Shown here piece after piece: positions 8,320-15,890 of a DNA stretch of 64,000 nucleotides (the stretch's first letter is position 1; each line of letters begins with the position of its first letter). Source of the stretch: CAWIHS01 sp963836005 (GTDB lineage: Bacteria > Pseudomonadota > Gammaproteobacteria > GRL18); contig CAWIHS010000005.1 in the NCBI GenBank assembly GCA_963836005.1, forward strand, positions 62,001-126,000. Direction: 5' to 3'. The translations under genes and the position numbers were made by a program. The notes under the pieces were generated by a model that was not told the origin of the DNA, did no database searches, and saw only the letters and a program-made list of their open reading frames with translations.

Positions 8320-9188
8320 AATTTGACTTTATCAGAGACGAATCAGTCCATTTCCCGGTAAGTGTTTTATGCCGAGTTATGCGAGTAAGTACATCAGCTT
8401 ATTATGCCTGGAAGAAACGACCAGGTCAGCTGATCAGTGCAGAAACCCTGCACCTGCATCGTCGCATGAAAGAGCTCTTTAAGCAAAGTCGTAATAGCTT
8501 AGGTAGCCGTGAAATGATGAAGAAATTACGTGAAGAAGGCTTTCAAATAGGTCGTTATAAAGTACGCAAGCTGATGAAAAAGCTGAAGTTAAAAGTCACG
8601 CAACGCATTGCATACAAAGTGACCACCAAAAGAAATCATAAGGATGATGTGGCGGATAATTTACTGAATCAGAACTTTAACCCTGTTGCCCCTAATCAGG
8701 TTTGGGCCGGAGACATTACCTATCTGAAGACAGGCGAATGTTGGATGTATTTAGCTATCGTAATGGATTTATACTCGCGCCGTATTGTTGGCTGGTACAT
8801 CAGTAAACGAATGACAACAGACTTGATATGCAAAGCAATGATCATGGCTTACAACTTAAGGCAGCCGCCTTTTGGGCTTGTTTTTCATAGTGACCGAGGC
8901 TCTCAGTACACCAGTAAGCGTTATAGAAAATTACTGAGCAATTATGGGATACGAGCAAGCATGGGTGATGTCGGAGCCTGTTGGGATAATGCCGTGGTCG
9001 AACGCTTTTTTGGAAGTCTTAAGCACGATTGGGTATTTAAAATTGCTCAACCAACCCGTGAACATATGAAAAAAGATGTCGCAGCCTACATGAGGTATTA
9101 CAACCTTGAAAGGCTGCATACAGCGAATGGTGATCAGTCACCAATTAACTATGAAAATTCTCTGAAAAAAGTGTCCGGTAGGACTTGA
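8283..9188 (+). CDS. IS3 transposase OrfB (DDE catalytic domain)
   Basis: The frame is open from the A6G site, reading GQCLLRERNEVKFDFIRDES, through an internal ATG at 8379. It carries an HTH_21-like region (SREMMKKLREEGFQIGRYKV), then the rve DDE core: VWAGDITYLKTGE, VFHSDRGSQYTS and NAVVERFFGSLKHDW with the D, D and E residues all present, and the usual YYNLERLHTANGDQSPINY tail. As OrfAB it would be a functional-looking transposase. The reading frame passes through the right inverted repeat and stops 9 bases outside it, so the last residues come from flanking DNA. Confidence 0.85.
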   Translation, partial: KGQCLLRERNEVKFDFIRDESVHFPVSVLCRVMRVSTSAYYAWKKRPGQLISAETLHLHRRMKELFKQSRNSLGSREMMKKLREEGFQIGRYKVRKLMKKLKLKVTQRIAYKVTTKRNHKDDVADNLLNQNFNPVAPNQVWAGDITYLKTGECWMYLAIVMDLYSRRIVGWYISKRMTTDLICKAMIMAYNLRQPPFGLVFHSDRGSQYTSKRYRKLLSNYGIRASMGDVGACWDNAVVERFFGSLKHDWVFKIAQPTREHMKKDVAAYMRYYNLERLHTANGDQSPINYENSLKKVSGRT

Positions 9189-9265
9189 CCAGTACACCTG
9201 GTAATATCGTTCATTTTGGGACACTCCTAAATCTCTTGTGGTTATTCTAGGTTGTGTGTCCGGTT
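9181..9265 (-). mobile_element. 5' tip of the outer IS3-type element
   Basis: On the minus strand this reads AACCGGACACACAACC, a leader with AGGAGTGTCCC, then an ATG and about 12 codons before the inner IS begins. The CCGGACAC core matches the other outer end near 7601-7616. It is the orfA leader of the older element, most of whose orfA and half of orfB are deleted. Confidence 0.5.
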
Positions 9266-10459
9266 TAGTATAGCCACATCACTTGAATGTGGCATCCATG
9301 CCACATACACTTGACCTACAGGGACGACTTCGGCTCCTGCCTCTCGCATGCATTTCCACCATCCATGGTGGTCATGTAGGGAATGCAGATTATACAGGAG
9401 CAATTATCTGCCTTACGCAAACACCTGATATCAAGAACTTACGTATAAATCTAAAATACGCTGAATAGTTACAAAAAAGATTAACAAAACACTTCCTCCG
9501 GTCGTAACACTGGATGAGAAAAACGGCTTACGTGCCTTATCAGAGCCTGATAAGACATTGGTTAAACACCGCGTGTCTGTATAGGTGATAAGGTGCGTAT
9601 TTCATCAAGGTCCGGTAGATACTTAATTAAACATCTACCATAACTGAGACCGGATATATGTGTGCGGCCTGGATTCTTTTCTAAAGTCGATTGGTTGAGG
9701 AAATAAGCAGTGGATATCGAATACAAGCTATAGCCCTATCAACACAAAAAGAAAAAGCGATCTGATTATGAGGAAAAGCAAGAGCAGGTTCTTCATACCT
9801 CATCAGGTAGACGGATAGTTTTGTCTTAAATACAGACAACAGAGCAAAAAACCAAGAGATTTAGAGCAAAATTAGTTGACATTCAGGGGCGTCCATATAT
9901 GTCTTATTTTTTGTTATCAATGATTTTTTTACAAGATGTTCCACTCTTGATAGACTGCCAAAAAATACTTAAAACAAAAGGTTTGAGCGGTGAAGATGAA
10001 CCGTTTGGATTTGTAGGCCTCTGATTTTAAAAATAATTTCTTTTTAAGCAGAATCAAAGCAACATAAATTAGCAATTAATGGTATTTTAATATGCCACTA
10101 GTGAACAGGATTAATGTTTTTTAACGTTAATTTAAGTTCATTTTCCGGTCAAAGTATTTTTAGGGATTTAGACAGCCTACCCTTGACCCGTTCATACACT
10201 TAACAGTCAAAAGTTATTCCAATCAATGTATAACCACAAAGCAATAGCCGTGGGCATCTGCTGACAGCAAATTAATCACTGTTTTTTTAATGAGTGTCTT
10301 TAATTGGTGACTTTCATCAATAAGTTGCGCCTTTTTTTGAACTATAGATTGAAAAACATCATTGTGTTTCCTATTCTTTAAATAAAAAGGTCAAGTTTAT
10401 ACGAGCTAAATTTAACTCTTAACTGTGAATATCTAGCGGTTTTTTAACAGGATAAGAAA
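9266..10459. other. Long gap with palindromes and degraded coding remnants
   Basis: Two short palindromes lie at 9288-9371. Around 9495-9580 there is a plus-strand stretch with a protein-like look (PVVTLDEKNGLRALSEPDK) that stops at once; I cannot identify it. The rest, to 10459, is AT-rich with no gene seen and presumably includes the regulator's promoter. No sigma-54-type -24/-12 element is evident in front of the regulator gene. Confidence 0.5.
9288..9371. repeat. Two perfect short palindromes
   Basis: TGTGGCAT-CC-ATGCCACA (9288-9305) and CCACCAT-CC-ATGGTGG (9356-9371) share the same CC centre and spacing style and flank a GGGACGACTTCGGCTCC segment. They look like a REP-type or small non-autonomous repeat rather than a terminator, since no T-run follows. 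Confidence 0.55.
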
Positions 10460-11791
10460 ATGGAAGTTACTGTTGTCAACTTTGAAAACTATGCCTTTAC
10501 GAGGCAAGTTGTCGGAAGAATAAGCTCGCTTGGTATCAGCACAACACTAGTACAACGAGATGACTGGAGCGTGAATAATATTAACCCATCAGTAAATATT
10601 CTCGCGCTGGATAAACCTACGGATACCACAATAAATCAAATCAAAGATATACTATCAGTAAATCAGCATCCTCCTTTTATTGGTGCGTTTAATCCAGATT
10701 ATGATTTCTCAGATGAATCATTAAGCAGTTTATTCAATGATTGCTTTACCTGTCCATGTTCTCAAGGAGAATTGAAATTTCGACTTATTCGACAGGGAAT
10801 TAATACAGAAAAAAAGCAACCAAAAGACCCACCTCTTTTACCTGAAATGGTAGGTCAATCAAAAAAATTCCATGAGATGTCAAGGTTACTCCGCAAGATG
10901 GCAGCCATTGATGCTCCCGTACTCATAGAAGGGGAGTCAGGAACAGGCAAAGAATTAGCAGCAAGGGCATTACATTATTATAGCTCCCGAAAAAACAACC
11001 CCTTCATCCCTGTTAATTGTGGTGCACTTCCAAAGGACTTGATAGAAAATGAACTGTTTGGTCATCGCAAAGGTGCATATACAGGTGCATCAGATGCCAG
11101 CAAAGGTTTAATTGCACAAGCAGAAAATGGCACCTTGTTTCTCGATGAAATTTCCAATATTGATATTAAATCACAAGGCGTGCTACTCAGATTCTTGCAA
11201 AACCATGAATACTCCCGCCTTGGCAGTGGCAATGCCCGAAAGGCGCATGTCAGACTAATATGTGCTACCAACGTCCCCCTCTCAGAAAAAGTTTATGACA
11301 AGTCATTTAGGCTGGACCTGTTTTACCGCATAAATGTGCTCAATATCGAATTACCCCCTCTACGCGAGCGCGAGGAAGACATCGTTTTTTTAGCACAACA
11401 TTTTCTATCCAATTTCCAATTACACTATTCAGGAGTGATTCGAAAATTCAGCTTTGAATATCTGGAATGGCTACGCCAATACCAATGGCCCGGGAATATC
11501 CGCGAACTGGAAAACATGATACACCGCGATTATCTTATGTCTGATCATCATTTTATTCATCCCAACCCACAGCATCAGAAAACGACAAACGGGCAGGCTA
11601 ATTCTGATATAGAAAAATTTTGTGATGCCAAAGCTCAAGTCATCGCCCAATTTGAAGCCAGTTATTTAAAACAACTCATGAGCAAAACCAGTGGCAATAT
11701 ATCTAAAGCTGCACAGCTTGCAGGTAAAGATCGGGGAGACTTTGGTAAATTGATAAAAAAACACGGAATACAAAGAAAGAATTATCTATAA
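10460..11791 (+). CDS. Sigma-54-dependent enhancer-binding regulator
   Basis: The 443-residue protein has three parts. Residues 1-115 form a degenerate receiver-like domain with no clear phospho-acceptor pattern (VTVVNFENY opening). Residues about 130-360 are the AAA+ sigma-54 activation domain with Walker A GESGTGKE at about 158, the sigma-54 contact loop as GAYTGA at about 205, Walker B GTLFLDEI at about 224, and RLDLFYRINVLNIELPPLRERE. Residues 395-443 are a Fis-type helix-turn-helix (KTSGNISKAAQLAGKDRGDFGKL). Such proteins bind upstream enhancers and drive open-complex formation by sigma-54 polymerase. Its likely target is the promoter at 46947-46962, although the two are 35 kb apart. Its 3' end is duplicated downstream. 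Confidence 0.9.
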   Translation: MEVTVVNFENYAFTRQVVGRISSLGISTTLVQRDDWSVNNINPSVNILALDKPTDTTINQIKDILSVNQHPPFIGAFNPDYDFSDESLSSLFNDCFTCPCSQGELKFRLIRQGINTEKKQPKDPPLLPEMVGQSKKFHEMSRLLRKMAAIDAPVLIEGESGTGKELAARALHYYSSRKNNPFIPVNCGALPKDLIENELFGHRKGAYTGASDASKGLIAQAENGTLFLDEISNIDIKSQGVLLRFLQNHEYSRLGSGNARKAHVRLICATNVPLSEKVYDKSFRLDLFYRINVLNIELPPLREREEDIVFLAQHFLSNFQLHYSGVIRKFSFEYLEWLRQYQWPGNIRELENMIHRDYLMSDHHFIHPNPQHQKTTNGQANSDIEKFCDAKAQVIAQFEASYLKQLMSKTSGNISKAAQLAGKDRGDFGKLIKKHGIQRKNYL

Positions 11792-11912
11792 CAAGTAAGA
11801 TTACTGAAACTTGTCTGTTTCGTTCGTTTTAGGAGAAAGGTAAATGCAAAATGAAGAGAAATTGCTAAAACACAGAAACAAACTTAGCTCAATATGACAC
11901 TTGACCCGTTTA
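11475..11912 (+). repeat. Direct repeat copy 1 (438 bp) spanning the regulator 3' end
   Basis: From GCCAATACCAATGGCCCGG to GACACTTGACCCGTTTA this segment is nearly identical to 12878-13315. The coding part is identical; a few substitutions occur after the stop codon. It covers the last 105 codons of the regulator and about 120 bases downstream. Confidence 0.9.
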
Positions 11913-11937
11913 TTCCTTCCTTGAAAAAATACCACAA

Positions 11938-12315
11938 AAATATAAAGGCGAAAAACGCGAGTTCAGCCAAGAATATTTATGATGGTTAACAAATCAGGAT
12001 TGGCCCGGAAATATCCGTGAACTTGAAAATATAATTCACCGCGATTACCTTATGTCAGATCAGCATGTTATCTACCCAACTACCCAGCAAGAAATGATCC
12101 CTGAAACTTCTAATGAAATTGGTTTCGTAAAAATAACAAGAAGCTAAAGCAGAGATTGTAACTAAATTTGAAATAAGGTATCTAAAAAAGATTTTGAAAA
12201 AACAAGAGGCAACATTACAGAAGCTGCGAATTTAGCTGGCAAGGATAGCCGAGACCCAGGTAGATTACTAAAAAAACATCACATTGAAAGAAGACTTTTT
12301 TATAATAATTTATAG
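11938..12315 (+). pseudogene. Diverged 3' remnant of a second regulator gene
   Basis: A diverged third version of the regulator C-terminus can be read: FSQEYL, an in-frame TGA, then WPGNIRELENIIHRDYLMSD and, after frame changes, RGNITEAANLAGKDSRDPG and LLKKHHIERR, ending at a TAG at 12313. It keeps the AAA+ C-terminal lid and the Fis-type helix-turn-helix pattern but has several stops. It is a paralogue of the 10460-11791 gene, not a recent copy. Confidence 0.75.
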
Positions 12316-12329
12316 GCCTTTAATCTATT

Positions 12330-12812
12330 ATGAACGTAAACAGCATTAATCTCGCAATCAATTCTCTAGCTTTGTTAGGTGTCGTCATAGCCCTGTTTAA
12401 TTTGGTATTTCAAATGAAATCAGTAAAAAAACAGCTAGAACTACAAAACTTCTTGGAGTATACAAGACGATACCAGGATATTATGCTGAATCTTCCAGAG
12501 TCGATCCATGTTGGCACTTTTAAATTTTCTGAAACACGCATTAACGAGAACGACCTCAAAGCAATACGTTTTATTCGCGCCTTTTATGACTTGAGTGCCG
12601 AAGAGTTTTTTTTACATAATAACGGACTTATAAACAATGCCACATGGCGGCTTTGGAAAAAAGGTATCTTTGCCACAATCAATAATCGTGCGTTCCATGA
12701 AGCATGGACCGTTATAAGACCAGACACTCATCATCCTGAAGCGTTTATCCGATTCATTGATGAATTTTATCAATCAACAAATATGGCGGAGAAATCATTA
12801 GCGAAAAAGTAA
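12330..12812 (+). CDS. Hypothetical membrane-anchored protein
   Basis: The 160-residue protein has an N-terminal transmembrane helix (about residues 8-28, INSLALLGVVIALFNLVF) followed by a basic helix (QMKSVKKQLELQ) and a helical cytoplasmic domain with RYQDIMLNLPES, FIRAFYDLSAEEFFLHNNGLI and WRLWKKGIFATI. This layout (one membrane helix, then a DUF4760-like helical domain with YxxxSxEEFxLH) is common in small defence-island or stress proteins of unknown role. It lies between two partial copies of the regulator gene. No function can be assigned. Confidence 0.6.
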   Translation: MNVNSINLAINSLALLGVVIALFNLVFQMKSVKKQLELQNFLEYTRRYQDIMLNLPESIHVGTFKFSETRINENDLKAIRFIRAFYDLSAEEFFLHNNGLINNATWRLWKKGIFATINNRAFHEAWTVIRPDTHHPEAFIRFIDEFYQSTNMAEKSLAKK

Positions 12813-12840
12813 AAACCTTAATCCCTTGTTCTATAACAGT

Positions 12841-12877
12841 CTAAGTGTCAATGGCCAACGAAAGTGATCCACTTTTG
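12841..12877. repeat. Palindrome at the junction of the duplicated segment
   Basis: GGCCAA-CG-AAAGTG pairs with CACTTT-TGGCC across ATC at about 12853-12880. It sits exactly at the left border of the 438-bp second copy and resembles an insertion-sequence end (TGTCAATGGCC start). It may mark the event that carried the copy here. Confidence 0.5.
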
Positions 12878-13315
12878 GCCAATACCAATGGCCCGGGAAT
12901 ATCCGCGAACTGGAAAACATGATACACCGCGATTATCTTATGTCTGATCATCATTTTATTCATCCCAACCCACAGCATCAGAAAACGACAAACGGGCAGG
13001 CTAATTCTGATATAGAAAAATTTTGTGATGCCAAAGCTCAAGTCATCGCCCAATTTGAAGCCAGTTATTTAAAACAACTCATGAGCAAAACCAGTGGCAA
13101 TATATCTAAAGCTGCACAGCTTGCAGGTAAAGATCGGGGAGACTTTGGTAAATTGATAAAAAAACACGGAATACAAAGAAAGAATTATCTATAACAAGTA
13201 AGATTACTAAAACTTGTCTGTTTCGTTCGTTTTATGAGAAAGGTAAATGCAAAATGAAGAGAAATTGCCAAGCTACAGGAATAAACTTAGCTCAATATGA
13301 CACTTGACCCGTTTA
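12878..13315 (+). repeat. Direct repeat copy 2 (438 bp) with regulator 3' fragment
   Basis: This is a near-identical copy of 11475-11912. It contains the last 105 codons of the regulator without its N-terminal or most of its AAA+ domain. An ATG at 12919 opens 91 codons covering the AAA+ lid edge and the complete Fis-type helix-turn-helix, so a free DNA-binding domain could in principle be made, but no ribosome-binding site or promoter is visible. Confidence 0.9.
12919..13194 (+). pseudogene. Duplicated 3' fragment of the sigma-54 regulator
   Basis: The 91 codons are identical to residues 353-443 of the intact regulator (MIHRDYLMSDHHFIHPN to GIQRKNYL). The ATPase is absent, so the fragment cannot activate transcription. 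If expressed, a free Fis-type domain could compete for enhancer sites. It is most simply a duplication scar. Confidence 0.7.
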
Positions 13316-13320
13316 CTTGT

Positions 13321-13743
13321 TTATCGGTCAACCCAATTCTCAAACTCAAGATTCTCAACCCGTTTAAATTCACGAACATTATCAGTTACCAATATGGCAT
13401 CAATCGAAATGCAATGGCCCGCAATAAGAATATCATTGTGACTGATTGGCATACCTTTTGACTCCAGTTTTTTCTTGATGGCCGTCGAAGCTTCAACTGC
13501 CTTCTTATCCCACGATAATACGGCATCAAGTCTTTCAACAAATTCAGTGACAATAGCAGGCATTCCAGGACTGGCTTTTTTATTAATTGCACCAAAGGTT
13601 AACTCAGCATAAGTAATAGAAGAAATAACTACCTGATGACCAGAAACTACTGTTTTTTGCAGTTTATCGAGCAAATACTCCGGTCTTTTCCGGATTAAAA
13701 AGCTACACGTATTTGTATCCAACATATAAATCGGCCTTCCCAT
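13321..13743 (-). CDS. vapC: VapC-type PIN-domain toxin
   Basis: The 140-residue protein has the PIN fold with acidic residues in the right order: YMLDTNTCSFL (Asp9), ITYAELTFGAI (Glu45), SHNDILIAGHC (Asp near 103) and ILVTDNVREFKRV (Asp near 121). VapC toxins are Mg2+-dependent RNases, often cutting initiator tRNA or rRNA loops. It overlaps the antitoxin gene by one base (TAATG), the normal coupling. The catalytic residues are intact, so the pair looks functional. Confidence 0.9.
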   Translation of the reverse strand: MGRPIYMLDTNTCSFLIRKRPEYLLDKLQKTVVSGHQVVISSITYAELTFGAINKKASPGMPAIVTEFVERLDAVLSWDKKAVEASTAIKKKLESKGMPISHNDILIAGHCISIDAILVTDNVREFKRVENLEFENWVDR

Positions 13744-13970
13744 TAAAACTCAACCCGTCCTTCTTCAAGAACATCTTGACGTTGCTTCAGGAAATCCTCA
13801 TCAGCCTGAGATACATTTGTAAAACTTTTCCAATTTTTACGAACAGGGGTAATAATAATTGAATTTCCTTCCTTTCGAATTTCAACCTCACTAATACCAA
13901 CGAATTCAAGTTCTTTCGGTAGTCTAACCGCTTGATTACGACCATTTCTAAATAAACTTGCAATTGCCAT
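13743..13970 (-). CDS. vapB: VapB-type antitoxin
   Basis: The 75-residue protein has a swapped-hairpin AbrB/SpoVT-type DNA-binding N-terminus (ASLFRNGRNQAVRLPKEL) and a C-terminal arm (SQADEDFLKQRQDVLEEG) that would wrap around the toxin. It neutralises VapC and represses the operon. The gene comes first in the operon and is preceded by a palindromic CATATG operator candidate. Confidence 0.88.
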   Translation of the reverse strand: MAIASLFRNGRNQAVRLPKELEFVGISEVEIRKEGNSIIITPVRKNWKSFTNVSQADEDFLKQRQDVLEEGRVEF

Positions 13971-14016
13971 GTCATCACCTTATCAACTAAAGATAAGTTC
14001 AATATAAGCCAAAAAC

Positions 14017-14038
14017 AGACATATGTCAAACATATGCC
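14017..14038. promoter_or_regulatory. Candidate VapB operator
   Basis: A perfect palindrome GACATATGTC (14018-14027) is followed by a second CATATG (14031-14036), about 45 bases upstream of vapB. Twin CATATG half-elements fit autoregulation by a VapBC complex. Binding itself is inferred. Confidence 0.5.
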
Positions 14039-14068
14039 TTAGTATTCATTTCCTATTCATAACATGAG

Positions 14069-14764
14069 TCAGACTGAAGCTTTTTTTGGGCGACCAGCCT
14101 TCCCTGGCCGTACACGCCTGGCCAGCGCTTGCTCAATCTGATCTTTAAAAATTTCTCTACCTAATACACGGCATTGATTTAAACTCTCTCTAATTTCCGA
14201 TAAGCTTTGTTCACCAACATGCGTATTGAACAATGCTCGGTATGTCGCTTGACGTACCTGAGGTGATTCTCCCAATGCAAGGTACCTGGAATGAGGCTTT
14301 ATTAATTCATCTGTTTCTCCCAGCGCATTTGCCCGATAACTAGACCAACGATATTTGCCAGGATGCTCAACCATTCCTTCAGCACGTACAGGATTTAGTT
14401 CTATGTAACGATAACAAGTCAATAAATAGCATTCTGAATCAATGAGTGCAGCTTTATAACGACCTTCCCAAAGGGTGCCCGTTCGCCGATAGGTCTGATT
14501 GATGTACACGACGTAGCGCCGACCCAAACTTTGCATCGTCTTGGCAATTCCATCTCCTTTATGGGGTGTCATCAACAGATGCACATGGTTGGTCATCAGT
14601 ACATACGCATGGACTTCACATTGATGCTGATCACTGGCAGATTTCAAGTCAACAAGATAACGCATATAGTCTTCATCAGAAAAGAAAGTTGCCTGACGAT
14701 TGTTGCCACGCTGAATAACATGTTGAGGAATACCAGGTAGGTTATAACGTAGTTGTCTGGGCAC
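14069..14764 (-). CDS. RAYT transposase (REP-associated tyrosine transposase, IS200-like Y1 family)
   Basis: The 231-residue protein matches the RAYT family: RQLRYNLPGIPQHVIQRGNN, the HUH motif TNHVHLLMTP, the catalytic-tyrosine region QSLGRRYVVYINQTYRRTGTLWEGRYK and CYRYIELNPVRAEGMV. RAYTs are single-copy domesticated transposases that act on REP sequences. A motif GTCAGACTG lies on each side of the gene (around 14064 and 14822), and a tandem GACCCCTATTTCTCT repeat lies just upstream, as is often seen near RAYT genes. Confidence 0.88.
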   Translation of the reverse strand: MPRQLRYNLPGIPQHVIQRGNNRQATFFSDEDYMRYLVDLKSASDQHQCEVHAYVLMTNHVHLLMTPHKGDGIAKTMQSLGRRYVVYINQTYRRTGTLWEGRYKAALIDSECYLLTCYRYIELNPVRAEGMVEHPGKYRWSSYRANALGETDELIKPHSRYLALGESPQVRQATYRALFNTHVGEQSLSEIRESLNQCRVLGREIFKDQIEQALARRVRPGKAGRPKKASV

Positions 14765-14824
14765 TGTATTGGCTCTCTTGCTAAATTAGCATAAAGCGTA
14801 TCCTAATATGACCAATAATACCAG

Positions 14825-14857
14825 TCTGACCCCTATTTCTCTTGACCCCTATTTCTC
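14825..14857. repeat. Tandem GACCCCTATTTCTCT repeat
   Basis: Two direct copies of GACCCCTATTTCTCT stand back to back (about 14828-14857) between the RAYT gene and the broken propeller-like gene. Their closeness to the RAYT start suggests a transposition-related site. Confidence 0.55.
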
Positions 14858-15866
14858 TCGTTCATGTAAGACAAAAAACTGCCTGCTTTCCACTGATATA
14901 GTACCGACCGTTATGAAAGGCAGGTGGCCCAAAATATCCCTCCAGCTGGCCAATGGGGCCCCTTCATTGCAGGAATATACACTCATTATTCTTTCCCTGT
15001 TTGCAGAAAAGATAGCCTCCAACGCTTTCCATGATGCTCACCGGCTTGTCAAGGGTGGCTGATTGCCATACGGATACTACCAGTTAACACATCAAAGGCC
15101 GTCACCATACCGTTTTCAGGTCCGGTTACCGCATACACACAATCATTATCTATAGCACCCGCCTCATTGAGCACCGATGCATTCCATTGTTGGTCAAGAG
15201 AATCGACTGTATAGACGATTAAGTCCCGTGGTTGTTCCATTGCACGCCGGGAGATAATAAACCAGACCGATATCTGATTTCCTCAACAGCCAGACACTGG
15301 TTGTAAGAAGTATCTCTCCGGGGTTGCCCATTTTATCCAGGTAGTACAAGCCAGGACTTGTGTCAGTGGCACTCTGGTTGCGGATTAACAGACCACTACC
15401 GAGAGGTATAAGAGAATTGGCCCCCCATTGAAGAGCGAGAAGGTTTGTTCAATAACGCCACAGGTCTGATCCAGAATATACAGCATCTTGCCTTGATTGG
15501 AATCAATGCCCAGAATGTAATCATGTTGTCAATAACTGTAGTGTTTCATATGAAACGATTGAGGATAAATCAATGCGTACACTGTTTCGATACCAAATTG
15601 GGTATATACAACGATGGTGGATAACTCGTCAGGATAACGCAGGTATTCCGTTATCAGATAATTGCAGCAAGTCACAAAAAAGGAACCGTCACCTGCCCTA
15701 GCATCAATGAGAATAACATTTTGTGTGTTACCGTTTCCAGCATCTAGCCAAAGCAGTTTTTCCCCACATCGAGCAACAACCTGATTATCTATAATAATGG
15801 GCTGATGTTGCGAAGAAAAAACCAGTCAAAATTTTTCTGCCATTGTACAGTTAATGATAATGACAC
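14849..15866 (-). pseudogene. Broken propeller-like gene following the eCIS effector
   Basis: The gene would start at GTG 15866 after a strong AAGGAGG site, 25 bases downstream of the effector stop. Its pieces, in changing frames, read VSLSLTVQWQKNFDWF, VARCGEKLLWLDAGNG, DYILGIDSNQGKMLYILDQT, NSLIPLGSGLLIRNQ, PGLYYLDKMGNPGEILL and CVYAVTGPENGMVTAFDVLTG, ending HEREK at 14849. Repeated blades of the form xxLxxLDxxxG suggest a PQQ/WD-like beta-propeller of about 340 residues. At least five frame changes break it, the first in a T6 run. Its position directly behind a toxin gene would fit an immunity or accessory protein, but this is inference. Confidence 0.6.
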
Positions 15867-15890
15867 AATACCTCCTTTCTGAAACAAACA

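Larger units (their letters stand above)
7979..9179 (+). mobile_element. IS3-family insertion sequence, apparently complete
   Basis: The element is bounded by 12-base inverted repeats, ACCGGACACTTT at 7979-7990 and AAAGTGTCCGGT at 9168-9179, about 1.2 kb apart. It contains orfA and orfB in -1 register joined by a slippery A6G site. No clear target-site duplication is seen (left flank TAGC, right flank AGGA). It sits inside a second, deleted IS3-type element. Confidence 0.8.
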
